Shown: piece after piece, positions 1-8,855 of the stretch
Layout: every line of letters begins with the position of its first letter
How positions within the stretch are numbered: the first letter of the stretch is position 1
Origin: Alphaproteobacteria bacterium
GTDB lineage: Bacteria; Pseudomonadota; Alphaproteobacteria; TMED109
DNA length: 64,000 bases
Assembly: GCA_022825705.1 (NCBI GenBank)
Contig: JAJDWH010000035.1
Location: forward strand, 1 to 64,000
Direction: 5' to 3'
Made by a program: the position numbers and the translations under genes
The notes under the pieces: generated by a model
The model's input: the letters and a program-made list of their open reading frames with translations, nothing else
Databases searched by the model: none
Told to the model about the DNA's origin: nothing

Positions 1-1
1 C

Positions 2-1237
2 ACGAGCCGGGTGCCGGCGGCGGGGGTGCGTCTGTCGGAATCGCTCGCGGTCTCGCACGAGGAGCGCGCCGCCGAGGCGCACTCGATGGCCCGGAACTGG
101 GACGTGCAGGCGGCGACGGCACGGACGGCCGCGGCCACGGATGCCACGCAGATTGTGGAGCGGTACTCGCACGACGTGAGCGTTGGCAAGGCGCACGCGC
201 GGGGCGTGACAGAGAGCGAGAGTGCGCAGGCCCAGGAGCTTGCGAGCCATATCGAGAAGCTGGCGGACGCCGGCGGGATCACTAGGGAGCAGGCGGCAAG
301 CCTGACCGGCGAGGCCAAGCTCGGCGGGGGGTTCAACATGATCGCGCGGTTCGGTGCCGACGGCTCCGCGATGTGGCGCGGCCAGACCTTCGAGCGCGAA
401 ACCTGGGAGCGCATGCGCGACTATGCCGAGAGTCAACAGGTCACGGACCTCTGGTCCCGTGTCGCCGAGGCGTCGCGGCGCTACTCGACCTCGACGGGCG
501 ACAGTGAGCTTGCGAGCCTGGAGGAGAGCTTCGGCGCCAACCTCACCCGGATGCAGCGCTTCGAGGATCGGGCCGCGCTGAGCTACGGCGAATCGGAGCA
601 GTGGTCGGAGCAGGCTGCTCAGGTGCGCGCCGACGCGCAGGCGATCGAGCGCGACCTCGGGCAGCCCTTCTTCGCCTGGCTCGCGGAGCGCGAGGGCACG
701 GCCGGGAGGCCCATCGGCGTCGCCGGGGCCATGCGCCTCGCCTCCCCGCAGACCCCGGAGGACGCCGAGGCGCTCCGCGAGCACGCGGCGGCATTCATCG
801 GCGAGCGGTTCCCGGCGCCGGCCGGGCCTGACCCGGCGTCCGTCGCCGGACGGGCGGAGTACGAAGTCGAACGTGCAGGGTTCGGTGAAGCCCGCGGGCC
901 GGCGCCCGCGGCGGCGCACGCTGGCTGGACTGCGGACATCCATGACCGGGCCGCGGCGGCGGGTGCGCCCGAAGCGGGCGAGGTCGGGGCGAAGGCCGGG
1001 ACTCACCGGGCCGCCGCGGAAGGCGACCTCGCGCAGCGCGGGAAGGTCCGCGCCACGCGGACGGAACTGACGGAGGACATGGTCCGCGACGGCCGACATG
1101 CGACCGCGGGTGAAGTCGAGCGACCGTTCGCGGAGCATGCCACGGCGGGCGTGCCGTTCGGCGGCGAGTGGCTGGCCGGGAAGCTCTACGGCACGGCCAG
1201 GAACGCTGCGCCCGACCGGGGAGAGTCGGCCCGGTGA
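2..1237 (+). CDS. traG: TraG-like conjugation protein, C-terminal part (cut by window edge)
   Basis: The frame is open from the first bases, so the gene begins upstream and only about 411 C-terminal codons are seen. The segment is hydrophilic and rich in Ala, Glu and Arg, with no membrane segment. It has the helical pattern of the periplasmic half of F-type TraG, including a run beginning RYSHDVSVGKAHARG and a later LGQPFFAWLA block. In F-like systems TraG works in mating-pair assembly and stabilisation at the inner membrane and periplasm. Genes for Ssb, TraD and TraI follow on the same strand, which supports the assignment. The last 150 residues are low-complexity Ala/Gly/Glu. Family assignment rests on recall of the domain pattern; the missing N-terminal membrane region would settle it. 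Confidence 0.75.
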   Translation, partial: TSRVPAAGVRLSESLAVSHEERAAEAHSMARNWDVQAATARTAAATDATQIVERYSHDVSVGKAHARGVTESESAQAQELASHIEKLADAGGITREQAASLTGEAKLGGGFNMIARFGADGSAMWRGQTFERETWERMRDYAESQQVTDLWSRVAEASRRYSTSTGDSELASLEESFGANLTRMQRFEDRAALSYGESEQWSEQAAQVRADAQAIERDLGQPFFAWLAEREGTAGRPIGVAGAMRLASPQTPEDAEALREHAAAFIGERFPAPAGPDPASVAGRAEYEVERAGFGEARGPAPAAAHAGWTADIHDRAAAAGAPEAGEVGAKAGTHRAAAEGDLAQRGKVRATRTELTEDMVRDGRHATAGEVERPFAEHATAGVPFGGEWLAGKLYGTARNAAPDRGESAR

Positions 1238-1242
1238 GCGGA

Positions 1243-1599
1243 CTAGCGGAGGTGGTCGTCGTCGAACCCGCGCCGGTCTTCCCACTCGCGGAGCCAGGCG
1301 TAGCGTCCGGTGCGGGAGGACCAGTCGACCAGGTCGGCGTTGTCGGGGAACTCGTAGCCGCGGAAGGCGGACCAGTCGCGGTGCCGCAGGCCGCGCCGGA
1401 AAGCCAACGCGAAGCTGGCCAGGACGGCCCAGCCGGCCGCAAGCCACCAGACCGCGCCTGCCGCATCAATGCCGCTTCCGGTCGCCACCGATACGGCCGT
1501 TGCCGCCGCCGCGACCCCGAAGCCGCCGAGCACGAGCAGGCGTTCACGCCAGGTGACAGGATTGCCGGAAGAATCCCTCTCTGTTGGTACTGTGTGCAT
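1243..1599 (-). CDS. Small two-helix membrane protein, function unknown
   Basis: This 118-aa frame lies opposite the conjugation genes, between the end of traG and ssb. It starts at ATG (1599) and its stop is 5 bases past the traG stop, so the two genes converge. Two hydrophobic segments, near residues 22-40 and 45-66, are followed by a charged, aromatic tail (WLREWEDRRGFDDD). That is a typical small inner-membrane protein. I do not recognise the family. Its antisense position inside a conjugation cluster suggests an accessory such as an entry-exclusion or regulatory protein, but this is inference only. A spurious frame cannot be fully excluded, although the two helices and acidic tail look protein-like. 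Confidence 0.5.
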   Translation of the reverse strand: MHTVPTERDSSGNPVTWRERLLVLGGFGVAAAATAVSVATGSGIDAAGAVWWLAAGWAVLASFALAFRRGLRHRDWSAFRGYEFPDNADLVDWSSRTGRYAWLREWEDRRGFDDDHLR

Positions 1600-1710
1600 G
1601 ACGTCGCACTATACGCATGCAGTATGAAAAGGGAACACTTCGCGACTCCCGACACCCTGCCGCCGCCCGCCCCGGACGTTCCAACCCCGCACCTCGACCG
1701 GAGACCTCCC

Positions 1711-2130
1711 ATGCTGAACGTCAACCGCGTGACCCTGCTCGGCCATGTCGGGCGCGATCCCGAATTCCACAGCCATGCGAACGGCGACCGCGCCGCCCGG
1801 TTCAGCCTGGCGACCACGGAGCGCTGGAAGAGCCGGAACGGGGAGGCCCAGGAGCGGACCGAGTGGCACCGCGTCATCGTGTTCGGCGGCGCGGTCGGGG
1901 TGGTGGAGCGGCTGGTCCGCAAGGGAACGGCGGTCCTCGTTGAGGGCCGCCTGACGGTTCGCGAGTACACCGACAGGGAGGACCAGCCCAGGCGGGCGAC
2001 CGAGATCATCGTCGCAGGCCCGCAGGGCATGGTGAACGTGCTCGCCCCGGGAGCCGGGCGCGCGCCGGAAGCACCGGCGGCGATGTCCGCGGCTGCGAGT
2101 CCGGACGCCAGCCCCGGCGACTGGGCCTGA
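1711..2130 (+). CDS. ssb: Single-stranded DNA-binding protein, element-encoded
   Basis: The protein is 139 aa with the canonical SSB opening MLNVNRVTLLGHVGRDPE, an OB-fold of about 105 residues (WHRVIVFG, LVRKGTAVLVEGRL, REYTD) and a short Ala/Pro-rich tail. The tail ends GDWA instead of the usual acidic DDDIPF, so contact with host repair proteins may be weak. The start is placed at the ATG at 1711, where family homology begins and a GGAG lies upstream; an in-frame ATG at 1624 would add 29 unconserved residues. SSB coats single-stranded DNA. On conjugative elements it is thought to protect the transferred strand in the recipient. The gene stands directly before traD and traI. Confidence 0.88.
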   Translation: MLNVNRVTLLGHVGRDPEFHSHANGDRAARFSLATTERWKSRNGEAQERTEWHRVIVFGGAVGVVERLVRKGTAVLVEGRLTVREYTDREDQPRRATEIIVAGPQGMVNVLAPGAGRAPEAPAAMSAAASPDASPGDWA

Positions 2131-2174
2131 CCGCGCCGCCGGGCATGCCCCCGCCACGGTTCTGAGCACGCACG

Positions 2175-4190
2175 ATGCGCGGCATCGGTGGGAGCACCTT
2201 GCGTGGTGGCCAGACGGTCTTCCACGGCATCCGCATGTGGGGGCAGTTGCTGCAGGCCGGGATGATGCTGGGCGCCCTCGTGGTCGTGGCCGTGCCGGCT
2301 TGGAACCTCTGGCACACGACCACGGGCGCCGACTGGTACGCGACCGGCCTGCTGACGCTGGCCGAAGCCAAGCTCGCGATCGGCTACCAGCCGGATTCGG
2401 GTCAGGTCGTCCGCGACGCGGGCGGCACCCGGCGGGTGCTCACGATCCGCACCATCGCCTCCTCGGTGCCGGCCGAGCGCATCCGCGAGCGGATCCTCGA
2501 CGAGATCATCCGGAGCGCGTGGCGCGGCGGCCAGGCGGGGGCCGGCGTGATCGCGCTCTTCCTCGCCTGGTTCTGGTACCGCGGCGTGCAGCTCGGGCGC
2601 AAGCACCGTGTCCGGGGCGCAGAACTCGTGACCGCGGCGCAACTCCGCCGCCGCATCCGGCCGCTCCACCGGCGCGCTCTGGAGAGCCTGCCGGGCACGA
2701 AGCGGGACCGCGCCTACCGGCTGGCCAGTATCCCGTTTCCGACGCGAAGCGAGACCCAGCACACGATCGTCTCTGGCACCACGGGCTCCGGCAAGACGGT
2801 GCTGATCTCCGATCTCGTCTCGCAGATCCGGGCGAAGGGCGAGCGCTGCGTCATCTACGACAAGATGGGCTCCTACACGCGCGCCTTCTTCGATCCCGCG
2901 CGCGACGTGCTGCTCAACCCGCTCGACGCCAGGGCGCCCCGGTGGTCGCCGTTCCTCGAGGCCCGGAACGCCCGCGACTTCGACATGATGGCGGTGGCCC
3001 TCATCCCGCAGCAGCGCGACAGCGCCGATCCGTTCTGGGTGACGGCGGCCCGGCAATTGTTCGCCAACGGCGCCGCGGTCCTCGCGCAGAAGGGCGTCAC
3101 CGCGAACCGGGTCCTCGTCGACCACCTCCTGAAGGCCGACCTCACGGCGTTGGCGCAGGCGATGGAGGGGACGGTCGCGCAGTCGATCGTCGATCCCGAC
3201 AACCCGCGCACTGCGCTCAGCGTACGTGCCATGCTCACCGCCAACTTGTCGGCGCTCGAGGTCCTGCCGGACGACGGCGTGCCGTTCTCGATCCGGGAGT
3301 GGGTTTCCCGTGAAGACCAGGACGGGTTCCTGTTCCTCACCTCGCGTGGCGACCAGCACGCGAGCCTCCGGGGCCTGATCTCGACCTGGCTCGAGATCGC
3401 GGTCAACGCGATGCTCTCGCTCGACCAGGCCGACGACCGGCGCATCTGGGTGATCCTCGACGAGCTCCCGACGCTCCACCAGGTGCCGTCGCTGCAGCCC
3501 GGGCTCGCCGAGAGCCGGCAGTTCGGCGGCTGCTTCGTCCTTGGCGTCCAGGTGGCCTCGGCGCTCCGTGATCTCTACGGGCGGAACGGCGCCGAGACCA
3601 TCTCGGGCCTCTGCGGCACGCGCGTTGTGCTCGCCGCCCCGGACCGTGACACCGCCCAGTGGTCGGCCGACAGCCTCGGCCGGAGCGAGGTTGAGGAGGT
3701 GGCCGAGAACGTCAGCTACGGCGCCAACACGATCCGCGACGGGGTGTCGCTGACGCCCCGGCGGGAACTCCGTGCGCTGGCGCTCCCTGCCGACATCATG
3801 CGGCTCCCCAACCTCCGCGGCTTCCTCAAGTTCCCGGGGCCGTACCCGGTGGCGTCGATCAGGCTCAGGCCGGTTGACCGGCCGGTGCGCGCCCCCCGGT
3901 TCGTGCCGCGCGATGACCGGGAACCCCCGAACGCGTCGGGTGAAGCCCACGTCCCGGCATCCCCGGCGGGCGCAGCCGACGAGCTGCCCTGGCCAGATGA
4001 GCCGGTCTCCGGCCGCGGCGAAAGCGTGCCTCAAGAGCCTGCCGGCGAGATGAAAACTGCGCCCGCGGACGTGGACAACATCGCGGCGCCGGTGCCCGAC
4101 CGCCCGGCGGCTGTTCCGGAAACAGCCCGCGGGGCGACCCCGCCAGGGCACGCGCCCGCGCCGTCGGCCGTGACGGACGGATGGGCCTGA
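2175..4190 (+). CDS. traD: Type IV coupling protein TraD
   Basis: This 671-aa protein is a VirD4/TraD-type coupling ATPase that links the relaxosome to the type IV secretion channel. Two N-terminal membrane segments lie near residues 25-46 and 118-137. A Walker A motif (GTTGSGKT, about residue 201) and a Walker B motif (IWVILDELPTL, about 425) define the RecA-like motor. The C-terminal 130 residues are Pro/Ala/Glu-rich and end in GWA, as expected of the TraD tail that docks the relaxase. The length is close to that of F TraD. The stop codon is one base before the traI start, so TraD and TraI are probably translationally coupled. The gene is intact. Confidence 0.92.
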   Translation: MRGIGGSTLRGGQTVFHGIRMWGQLLQAGMMLGALVVVAVPAWNLWHTTTGADWYATGLLTLAEAKLAIGYQPDSGQVVRDAGGTRRVLTIRTIASSVPAERIRERILDEIIRSAWRGGQAGAGVIALFLAWFWYRGVQLGRKHRVRGAELVTAAQLRRRIRPLHRRALESLPGTKRDRAYRLASIPFPTRSETQHTIVSGTTGSGKTVLISDLVSQIRAKGERCVIYDKMGSYTRAFFDPARDVLLNPLDARAPRWSPFLEARNARDFDMMAVALIPQQRDSADPFWVTAARQLFANGAAVLAQKGVTANRVLVDHLLKADLTALAQAMEGTVAQSIVDPDNPRTALSVRAMLTANLSALEVLPDDGVPFSIREWVSREDQDGFLFLTSRGDQHASLRGLISTWLEIAVNAMLSLDQADDRRIWVILDELPTLHQVPSLQPGLAESRQFGGCFVLGVQVASALRDLYGRNGAETISGLCGTRVVLAAPDRDTAQWSADSLGRSEVEEVAENVSYGANTIRDGVSLTPRRELRALALPADIMRLPNLRGFLKFPGPYPVASIRLRPVDRPVRAPRFVPRDDREPPNASGEAHVPASPAGAADELPWPDEPVSGRGESVPQEPAGEMKTAPADVDNIAAPVPDRPAAVPETARGATPPGHAPAPSAVTDGWA

Positions 4191-4191
4191 C

Positions 4192-7100
4192 ATGCTGTCG
4201 ATCGGTGCCATTACCTCGGCGGCCCAGGGCGCGTCCTACTACGAGAAGGACGGGTATTACGCGAAGGACGATCCGGAGCACCGGGACGCCAGCGCCTGGT
4301 TCGGGAAGGGTGCCGAGGGGCTGGGGCTCAGCGGGCCCGTCGACCCGGAAACCTTCCGCGCAATCCTCGAGGGCAAGGTACCCGACGGCTCCGGGACCGA
4401 GCTGGGCAAACGCGGCAGGGACGGCGAGATCACGCACCGGCCCGGCCGCGATCTCACGTTCTCCGCGTCCAAGTCCGTCTCGATCGCGGCCCTCGTGGGC
4501 GGCGACGACCGCATCGTCGGTGCCCACGACCGGGCGGTGCAGGCGACGCTCGCCTGGGTCGAGAAGAACGCGGTCCAGACCCGGATGTGGGACCCGGAGA
4601 CCGGTCGCATGGTTCACGTAGGCGGCCAGAAGTGCGTCGTCGCGACATTCCGCCACGACACCTCGCGCAACCTCGATCCGCAGCTCCATACCCATTCCGT
4701 GCTGGCCAACATGGTCCAGGGCGAGGACGGCAAGTGGCGGACGATGGCCAACGAGAAGCTCTACGACTCGAAGATGCTGATCGGCGCCATCTACCGGAAC
4801 GAGCTCGCCGCCGGGCTCACGCGGCTCGGGTACGACATCGAGAAGACGCACGCGGACGGTCGCTTCGAGCTTGCCGGCGTCTCCCGCGAGGCGATCACGG
4901 CGTTCTCGACCCGCAGGGGCGAGATCGAGGCGGCGATGGAAGCGCGCGGGCTCGACCAATCGGCCGACAACCCCCGCCACGCCGAGCGCGCGGCGTTGAT
5001 GACACGGGCCACGAAGCGGGAAATCGACCGCGACGAACTCCGTCACGTGTGGCATCGGCAGGCGGCCGACCTGGGCCTCGACGTCGGCGGGTTCGTCGCC
5101 GGTGCGCTTGCCCGCCGCATCGAGCAGGAGAGGGGATCGGGGAGCCGGGTACAGGACTTCGTGCCGGGCGGCGCTCTCTCGCCGGAGCCGGCGCTGAATC
5201 CCGTTGCCGACCCGGCGCCGGCGGCGAAAACGGACAGGCGGCATGAGGGGCGAGTGGCACCGGTTTCGGGCAATGAGCGGGACACGCCGCCGGACCCACC
5301 GAACGCAGTTGAACGACCGGGGCGCCTGCCGACCGGGAAAGCCGCACCGGCGGGGCCAGAAGAGGCGCTGCAGGATCGCGGCACGGTGAGCTCCTCTGTG
5401 GCGTGGGCGATGGCGCACCTTTCGGAGCGCGCGGCCGTATTTGCGCGGGCGGATCTGCTCGCCGCAGCCCTGACCCACGCCCCGGGCAGGCACGCCGTCG
5501 GGGACGTCGAACACGAGGTGGCACGGCTGGAGAAGGCGGGAGCGCTGCACGCGGTGACACTGCCGGGGGCCCGGGACTCGCTTGCGACCGACCGCACGGT
5601 CGGGGAGGAGCGCGAGACCATCGCCCTGATGCGCGCGGGCGCGGGCCGCGGGCAGGCCCCGATGCGCCGCTGGGCGGTCCGCGATCACCTCCACAAGTCG
5701 TCGCTCACGGTTGGACAGAGGGACGCGGTGAAGCTGATCCTGTCGGCGAAGGACCGGGTGGTGAGCGTGCAGGGCTACGCGGGGACGGGGAAGACTACCA
5801 TGCTCGACCGGGCGCGCGCGCTGGCGGAGAAGAAGGGCTGGCGCATGGTGGGTCTCGCGCCGTCCGCGTCGGCGGTCAAGACGCTCGCCGCCGAGGCCAG
5901 CATCGAGTCGCAGACCTTGCAGGGGTTCCTCGCCCGCAACGCCGGCGTGGCCGCGGGGCGCCTCACGAAGCACGGCGCGCGCGAGATGCGCGCAGCTTTC
6001 GCGAAGACGATCCTGGTGGTCGACGAGGGCTCGCTCGCCTCGACCATGCAGGCTAGGGACCTGCTGCGCATCGCGGACGAGCTCCGCGTCCCCCGCGTCG
6101 TCTTGGTTGGCGACGCCAAGCAGCTTGACGCGGTCGACGCCGGGAAGCCGTTCGCCCAGTTGCAGGCTGCCGGCATGCAGACGGCCGTCATGGACGAGGT
6201 CATGCGCCAGCGCGACCCGGCCCTGAAGGAGGCGGTCGAGGCGAGCATCAGGGGCGACATCGGCCGGGCCTTCGGGAAGCTCGGTGCCAACGTGGCCGCG
6301 GTGCCGCGGGGCGGGATCGCGGCGGCGGTGGCCGCGCGCTGGCTGGCGCTGGCGCCGGAGGTGCGGGAAAAGACCGGCGTCATGGCCCCGAGCCATGACC
6401 TCCGCCTGAAGATCAACGGCCATATCCGCGAGGAGCTCGCCCGCGAGGGATGGCTCCACGGGCCCGTCGTGCAGGTCGAACGGCTGGTTTCGAAGGGCTA
6501 CACCAATGCCGAGAAGGCGCTCGCGGGCAACTATGCGAAGGGCGACGTGGTCGCCTTCTACCGAACCTACCGGCGGATCGGCGTCGAGAAGGGGGACGAG
6601 CGCCGCGTCGTGGGCGTCGACGGCAGGCGCCGCGCGGTGCTGCTGAGCGACGGCAAGGGCGGGACCGTCGCCTGGAAGCCGTCGCAGGTCGGCGGCCTCA
6701 AGGGCGGCACCGAGGTGTACCGGTCCGCCGGGATCGAGCTCCGCGCCGGTGACCGCATCCGCTGGACGCGGAACGACGACGGCCTGGGCGTGGTCAACAG
6801 CCGCACCGCCGAGGTGCTGGGCGTCGGGCAGGGCCGTGTCGCGTTCCGCCTGGAGGACGGGCGGCGGCTGGAACTGGTGAGAGGCGACCCGCAGCTCCGG
6901 CATCTCGACCACGCCTGGGCCTCTACGGTGCACGCTTTCCAGGGCCGCACGGTCGACAATGTGATCGCCGCAATGGAAGCGAGGCACCCCCACCTGACGA
7001 CCCAGAAGAGCTTCTACGTGGAGATCAGCCGCGCACGCGAGCACGCCGAGCTGGTGACTGACGACGCGGCCGAGCTCCGCGCGCAGCTCCAGGCGGTCAC

Positions 7101-7317
7101 GGGCGCGCGCATCGCCGCACTCGAAGGCATCGGCGAGATGCCGGTGGCCGGGTCGGAGCGGGCACCGGAGACCGGTGGAGCGCGCGGGAAGGCGTCAGGA
7201 AAAGCACCGGGGAACGGAGCTGACGGCAGAGATGCCAGCGCAGATGCGCGGGCAGCGGAGCCGAATGCGCCCGCCCGGGACCGCGGCCGGGGCGCCGGGC
7301 TGGACCTCGAGCTGTAG
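4192..7317 (+). CDS. traI: MobF-family conjugative relaxase-helicase TraI
   Basis: This 1041-aa protein nicks oriT, stays bound to the 5' end and unwinds the strand for transfer. The N-terminal TrwC/MobF relaxase domain shows paired tyrosines near residues 16-17 and 22-23 and the metal-binding histidines H155, H166 and H168 (RHDTSRNLDPQLHTH). A variable Pro/Ala linker (about 310-400) precedes a RecD-type helicase with Walker A (GYAGTGKTT, about 528), Walker B (LVVDEGSLAS, about 607) and the motif WASTVHAFQGRT. The length resembles TrwC (about 970) rather than F TraI (about 1750), so the extra F helicase domain is absent. The gene follows traD by one base. It is intact, so the element may still be mobilisable. 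Confidence 0.93.
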   Translation: MLSIGAITSAAQGASYYEKDGYYAKDDPEHRDASAWFGKGAEGLGLSGPVDPETFRAILEGKVPDGSGTELGKRGRDGEITHRPGRDLTFSASKSVSIAALVGGDDRIVGAHDRAVQATLAWVEKNAVQTRMWDPETGRMVHVGGQKCVVATFRHDTSRNLDPQLHTHSVLANMVQGEDGKWRTMANEKLYDSKMLIGAIYRNELAAGLTRLGYDIEKTHADGRFELAGVSREAITAFSTRRGEIEAAMEARGLDQSADNPRHAERAALMTRATKREIDRDELRHVWHRQAADLGLDVGGFVAGALARRIEQERGSGSRVQDFVPGGALSPEPALNPVADPAPAAKTDRRHEGRVAPVSGNERDTPPDPPNAVERPGRLPTGKAAPAGPEEALQDRGTVSSSVAWAMAHLSERAAVFARADLLAAALTHAPGRHAVGDVEHEVARLEKAGALHAVTLPGARDSLATDRTVGEERETIALMRAGAGRGQAPMRRWAVRDHLHKSSLTVGQRDAVKLILSAKDRVVSVQGYAGTGKTTMLDRARALAEKKGWRMVGLAPSASAVKTLAAEASIESQTLQGFLARNAGVAAGRLTKHGAREMRAAFAKTILVVDEGSLASTMQARDLLRIADELRVPRVVLVGDAKQLDAVDAGKPFAQLQAAGMQTAVMDEVMRQRDPALKEAVEASIRGDIGRAFGKLGANVAAVPRGGIAAAVAARWLALAPEVREKTGVMAPSHDLRLKINGHIREELAREGWLHGPVVQVERLVSKGYTNAEKALAGNYAKGDVVAFYRTYRRIGVEKGDERRVVGVDGRRRAVLLSDGKGGTVAWKPSQVGGLKGGTEVYRSAGIELRAGDRIRWTRNDDGLGVVNSRTAEVLGVGQGRVAFRLEDGRRLELVRGDPQLRHLDHAWASTVHAFQGRTVDNVIAAMEARHPHLTTQKSFYVEISRAREHAELVTDDAAELRAQLQAVTGARIAALEGIGEMPVAGSERAPETGGARGKASGKAPGNGADGRDASADARAAEPNAPARDRGRGAGLDLEL

Positions 7318-7398
7318 GGAAATGGCGGGCGGGCGGCACCAGGCCGGGCCCCGACGGGCCCGCATCGCGCGCGGAACGGCAGTCACGGGAGGCGAAAG

Positions 7399-7788
7399 AT
7401 GAACCGGAATATGGTCCGGCGACCGGTCGGCGAGGACGGGAAGTGGGGAAAGCTGACGCCGCGGACAATCCGGTTCCATGACCGGGACTGGGACCGGATC
7501 GAGACCTACGCCGTCATGCGGGGCATGACCGTCACGGAACTGATCCGCGCCACGGTCCTGACGGCGCTCGGCGAGGAGCCCGGGCTCACCGATTCGGGTG
7601 GCCGGCTCACCCGGCAGATCGAACAGATCTTCCGGTACACGCACATCATTGCGACCGCCCTGCGCGATGACATGCTGAAGAACGGCCGTGGCGACGAACT
7701 GGAGGAGCTGGTCCGGTCGGCGCGCGAGCTGCAGCGTGAGCTAAACAAGCGCGCTGCGGCCCGTCCGGACCAGGCCTCCAGGGAGTAA
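7399..7788 (+). CDS. Ribbon-helix-helix-like accessory DNA-binding protein
   Basis: The protein is 129 aa. Residues 20-60 read as a short strand (TIRFHDRDW) followed by two helices (DRIETYAVMRGMTVTELIRA), the layout of a ribbon-helix-helix fold. A helical C-terminus follows. It starts at ATG 7399, behind a GGAGGCGAAAG ribosome-binding site, 81 bases after traI. Small proteins of this kind next to MobF relaxases (TraY-, TrwA- or NikA-like) bind oriT and assist nicking, or repress the transfer operon. The palindrome-rich DNA immediately downstream is the obvious target. Exact family not recognised; the DNA-binding role is inferred from fold pattern and place. Confidence 0.7.
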   Translation: MNRNMVRRPVGEDGKWGKLTPRTIRFHDRDWDRIETYAVMRGMTVTELIRATVLTALGEEPGLTDSGGRLTRQIEQIFRYTHIIATALRDDMLKNGRGDELEELVRSARELQRELNKRAAARPDQASRE

Positions 7789-8023
7789 AACACACCGGGA
7801 TCGGTGCCCGACCGGCGGGATACGGAAGCACCGGCGGCCGAGAACGCTCCCGACTGCTGGCAAACGCGGCACCGGACTCGACTGGAAGCGGGGCGGAAAC
7901 GACACCGGAATGGGCCCGGTTTGCGGCCGGTGGAGCGATGCGCGTCAGCGATAGAGCGTGTGTCAATGCCCGGACAGGGCGCGGATCGGGCGGGATTTGC
8001 CCGCTTCGGAAACCGCCCGGCGC

Positions 8024-8116
8024 GTATGCTCGCGAGCATACGGCGTATGCTCCGGAGCATACAAAGGCGGCAGGGCAAGCGAATACAGGGCCCTGCGTGT
8101 ATGCTCGCGAGCATAC
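8024..8116. repeat. Three copies of an 18-bp palindrome, putative oriT/operator/partition site
   Basis: Copies at 8024-8041 and 8099-8116 read GTATGCTCGCGAGCATAC; the copy at 8045-8062 differs only in the central four bases (CCGG for GCGC-type centre). The first two centres are 21 bp apart, two helical turns. The third is 54 bp further and extends to a perfect 26-bp palindrome at 8095-8120. The conserved half-site is GTATGCTC. The array lies 236 bp downstream of the ribbon-helix-helix-like gene in DNA without a convincing gene. Spaced identical palindromes are typical of binding sites for dimeric regulators, relaxosome accessories or ParB/Omega-like proteins. Confidence 0.75.
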
Positions 8117-8140
8117 ACGCGCCCCTCATAGCCGAGGCGC

Positions 8141-8171
8141 CGTCAGGCACCTGAAGTGCCCGTCAGGGCAC
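8141..8171. other. Two overlapping, mutually exclusive hairpins
   Basis: GGCAC-(5)-GTGCC at 8146-8160 and GTGCCC-(4)-GGGCAC at 8156-8171 share the GTGCC arm, so only one can form at a time. The direct repeat CGTCAGG(G)CA flanks them. Relaxase recognition hairpins next to a nic site look like this. Position, downstream of traI and beside the palindrome array, fits oriT, but no nic consensus is recognised. Confidence 0.45.
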
Positions 8172-8243
8172 GCCATAGCGCACATGCGCGCATCCGCAGG
8201 GACCTGCGTCGGGTGTGGTCCCGAAACGCCGAAGGGCGTCTCC

Positions 8244-8416
8244 ATCCCGCTTCCTGGCTGCTCAAACGATCAGGCGAAGCAAACCAATTTGTAACTGGCA
8301 GTTAGCCTGAGCGGCGCTTGAGCGACCGCGTCCGCGACGCACCTCCGGAAACGGTTCCCGATCCGCCACGCGGCTTCCGGGCGGGAGTGTAGGAAGCGGG
8401 AGGTAATAACACAATG
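8244..8416 (+). repeat. Noncoding 174-bp repeat, copy A (upstream of higBA-1)
   Basis: This sequence aligns over its whole length, with a single one-base gap, to the reverse complement of 46077-46250. I count about 139 matches in 174 positions by hand. No frame is conserved. Shared blocks include CTGGCAGTTAGCC, GAGCGGCGCTTGAGCG, ACGGTTCCCGA and a GCTTCC-(13)-GGAAGC hairpin. Both copies point toward a higBA operon, which begins 150 bases past this copy. Confidence 0.8.
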
Positions 8417-8529
8417 CAGAAAGATGCACGCTCACGCACTGGCAGCGTCATTTGCTCGGTCTGCGCCCTCGGAGGGCACGGACGCCCCACCGTAATGAAC
8501 GCGAGCATGAGTTTGTCCGTCAGCATCCT

Positions 8530-8555
8530 TTACGGAAAGCGTAAGAAGAGTTACG
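8530..8555 (+). promoter_or_regulatory. Probable HigA operator upstream of higB-1
   Basis: TTACG-(5)-CGTAA is a perfect inverted repeat at 8530-8544, and a further TTACG half-site lies at 8551-8555, just before the higB start at 8566. Antitoxins of the HigA family repress their own operon through such sites. The assignment rests on position and symmetry. Confidence 0.55.
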
Positions 8556-8565
8556 GTCGGCGCAC

Positions 8566-8844
8566 ATGATACGGAGCTTCAGGGATCGGGAGACGCGCCG
8601 CTTCTTCGAGGGGCGACGCGTCGCGGCGTTTCATGGCTTCACCAATCAGGCAGTGCGCCGACTGCTCCTGCTGGACAGCGCAGAAACGCTCGGAGACCTT
8701 GCCGCATTGCCGAGCAACCGGCTGGAGGCGCTGCGGGGCGACCGCGCCGGTCAGCACAGCATTCGGATCAACGTGCAATGGCGCGTCTGCTTCCGGTGGG
8801 CGGATGACGGGCCATTAGACGTGGAGATCGTGGATGATCACTGA
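8566..8844 (+). CDS. higB: HigB/RelE-family toxin
   Basis: The 92-aa protein shows the compact RelE/HigB fold signature: LRGDRAGQHSIRINVQWRVCFRW followed by the C-terminal VEIVDDH. HigB toxins cleave mRNA at the ribosome; the basic residues and C-terminal His match the family. The ATG at 8566 is the first start after the operator. The antitoxin gene begins 11 bases after its stop, giving the toxin-first order typical of higBA. It lies directly behind the conjugation module and likely stabilises the element. It is only distantly similar to the second HigB at 45714-45986. Confidence 0.88.
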   Translation: MIRSFRDRETRRFFEGRRVAAFHGFTNQAVRRLLLLDSAETLGDLAALPSNRLEALRGDRAGQHSIRINVQWRVCFRWADDGPLDVEIVDDH

Positions 8845-8855
8845 GGGAGTCTGAC

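Noticed and set aside
1168-2130. Ssb start about 180 codons upstream
   Set aside because: The extension runs antisense to another frame, has no SSB homology and no ribosome-binding site; MLNVNRVTLLG is the canonical start.
795-4211. Leftward open frame of 1138 codons
   Set aside because: It is antisense to traG, ssb and traD, is Arg/His-rich with no domain, and arises from high GC content.
3865-7044. Leftward open frame of 1059 codons
   Set aside because: Antisense to the clearly homologous traD and traI genes, with low-complexity composition.
8024-8120. CRISPR array
   Set aside because: Only three palindromes with unequal spacing and no cas genes.
8244-8416. Integron attC site in the 174-bp repeat
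   Set aside because: GTTAGCC is only a partial GTTRRRY match, no paired RYYYAAC end at the proper distance, no integron integrase nearby.
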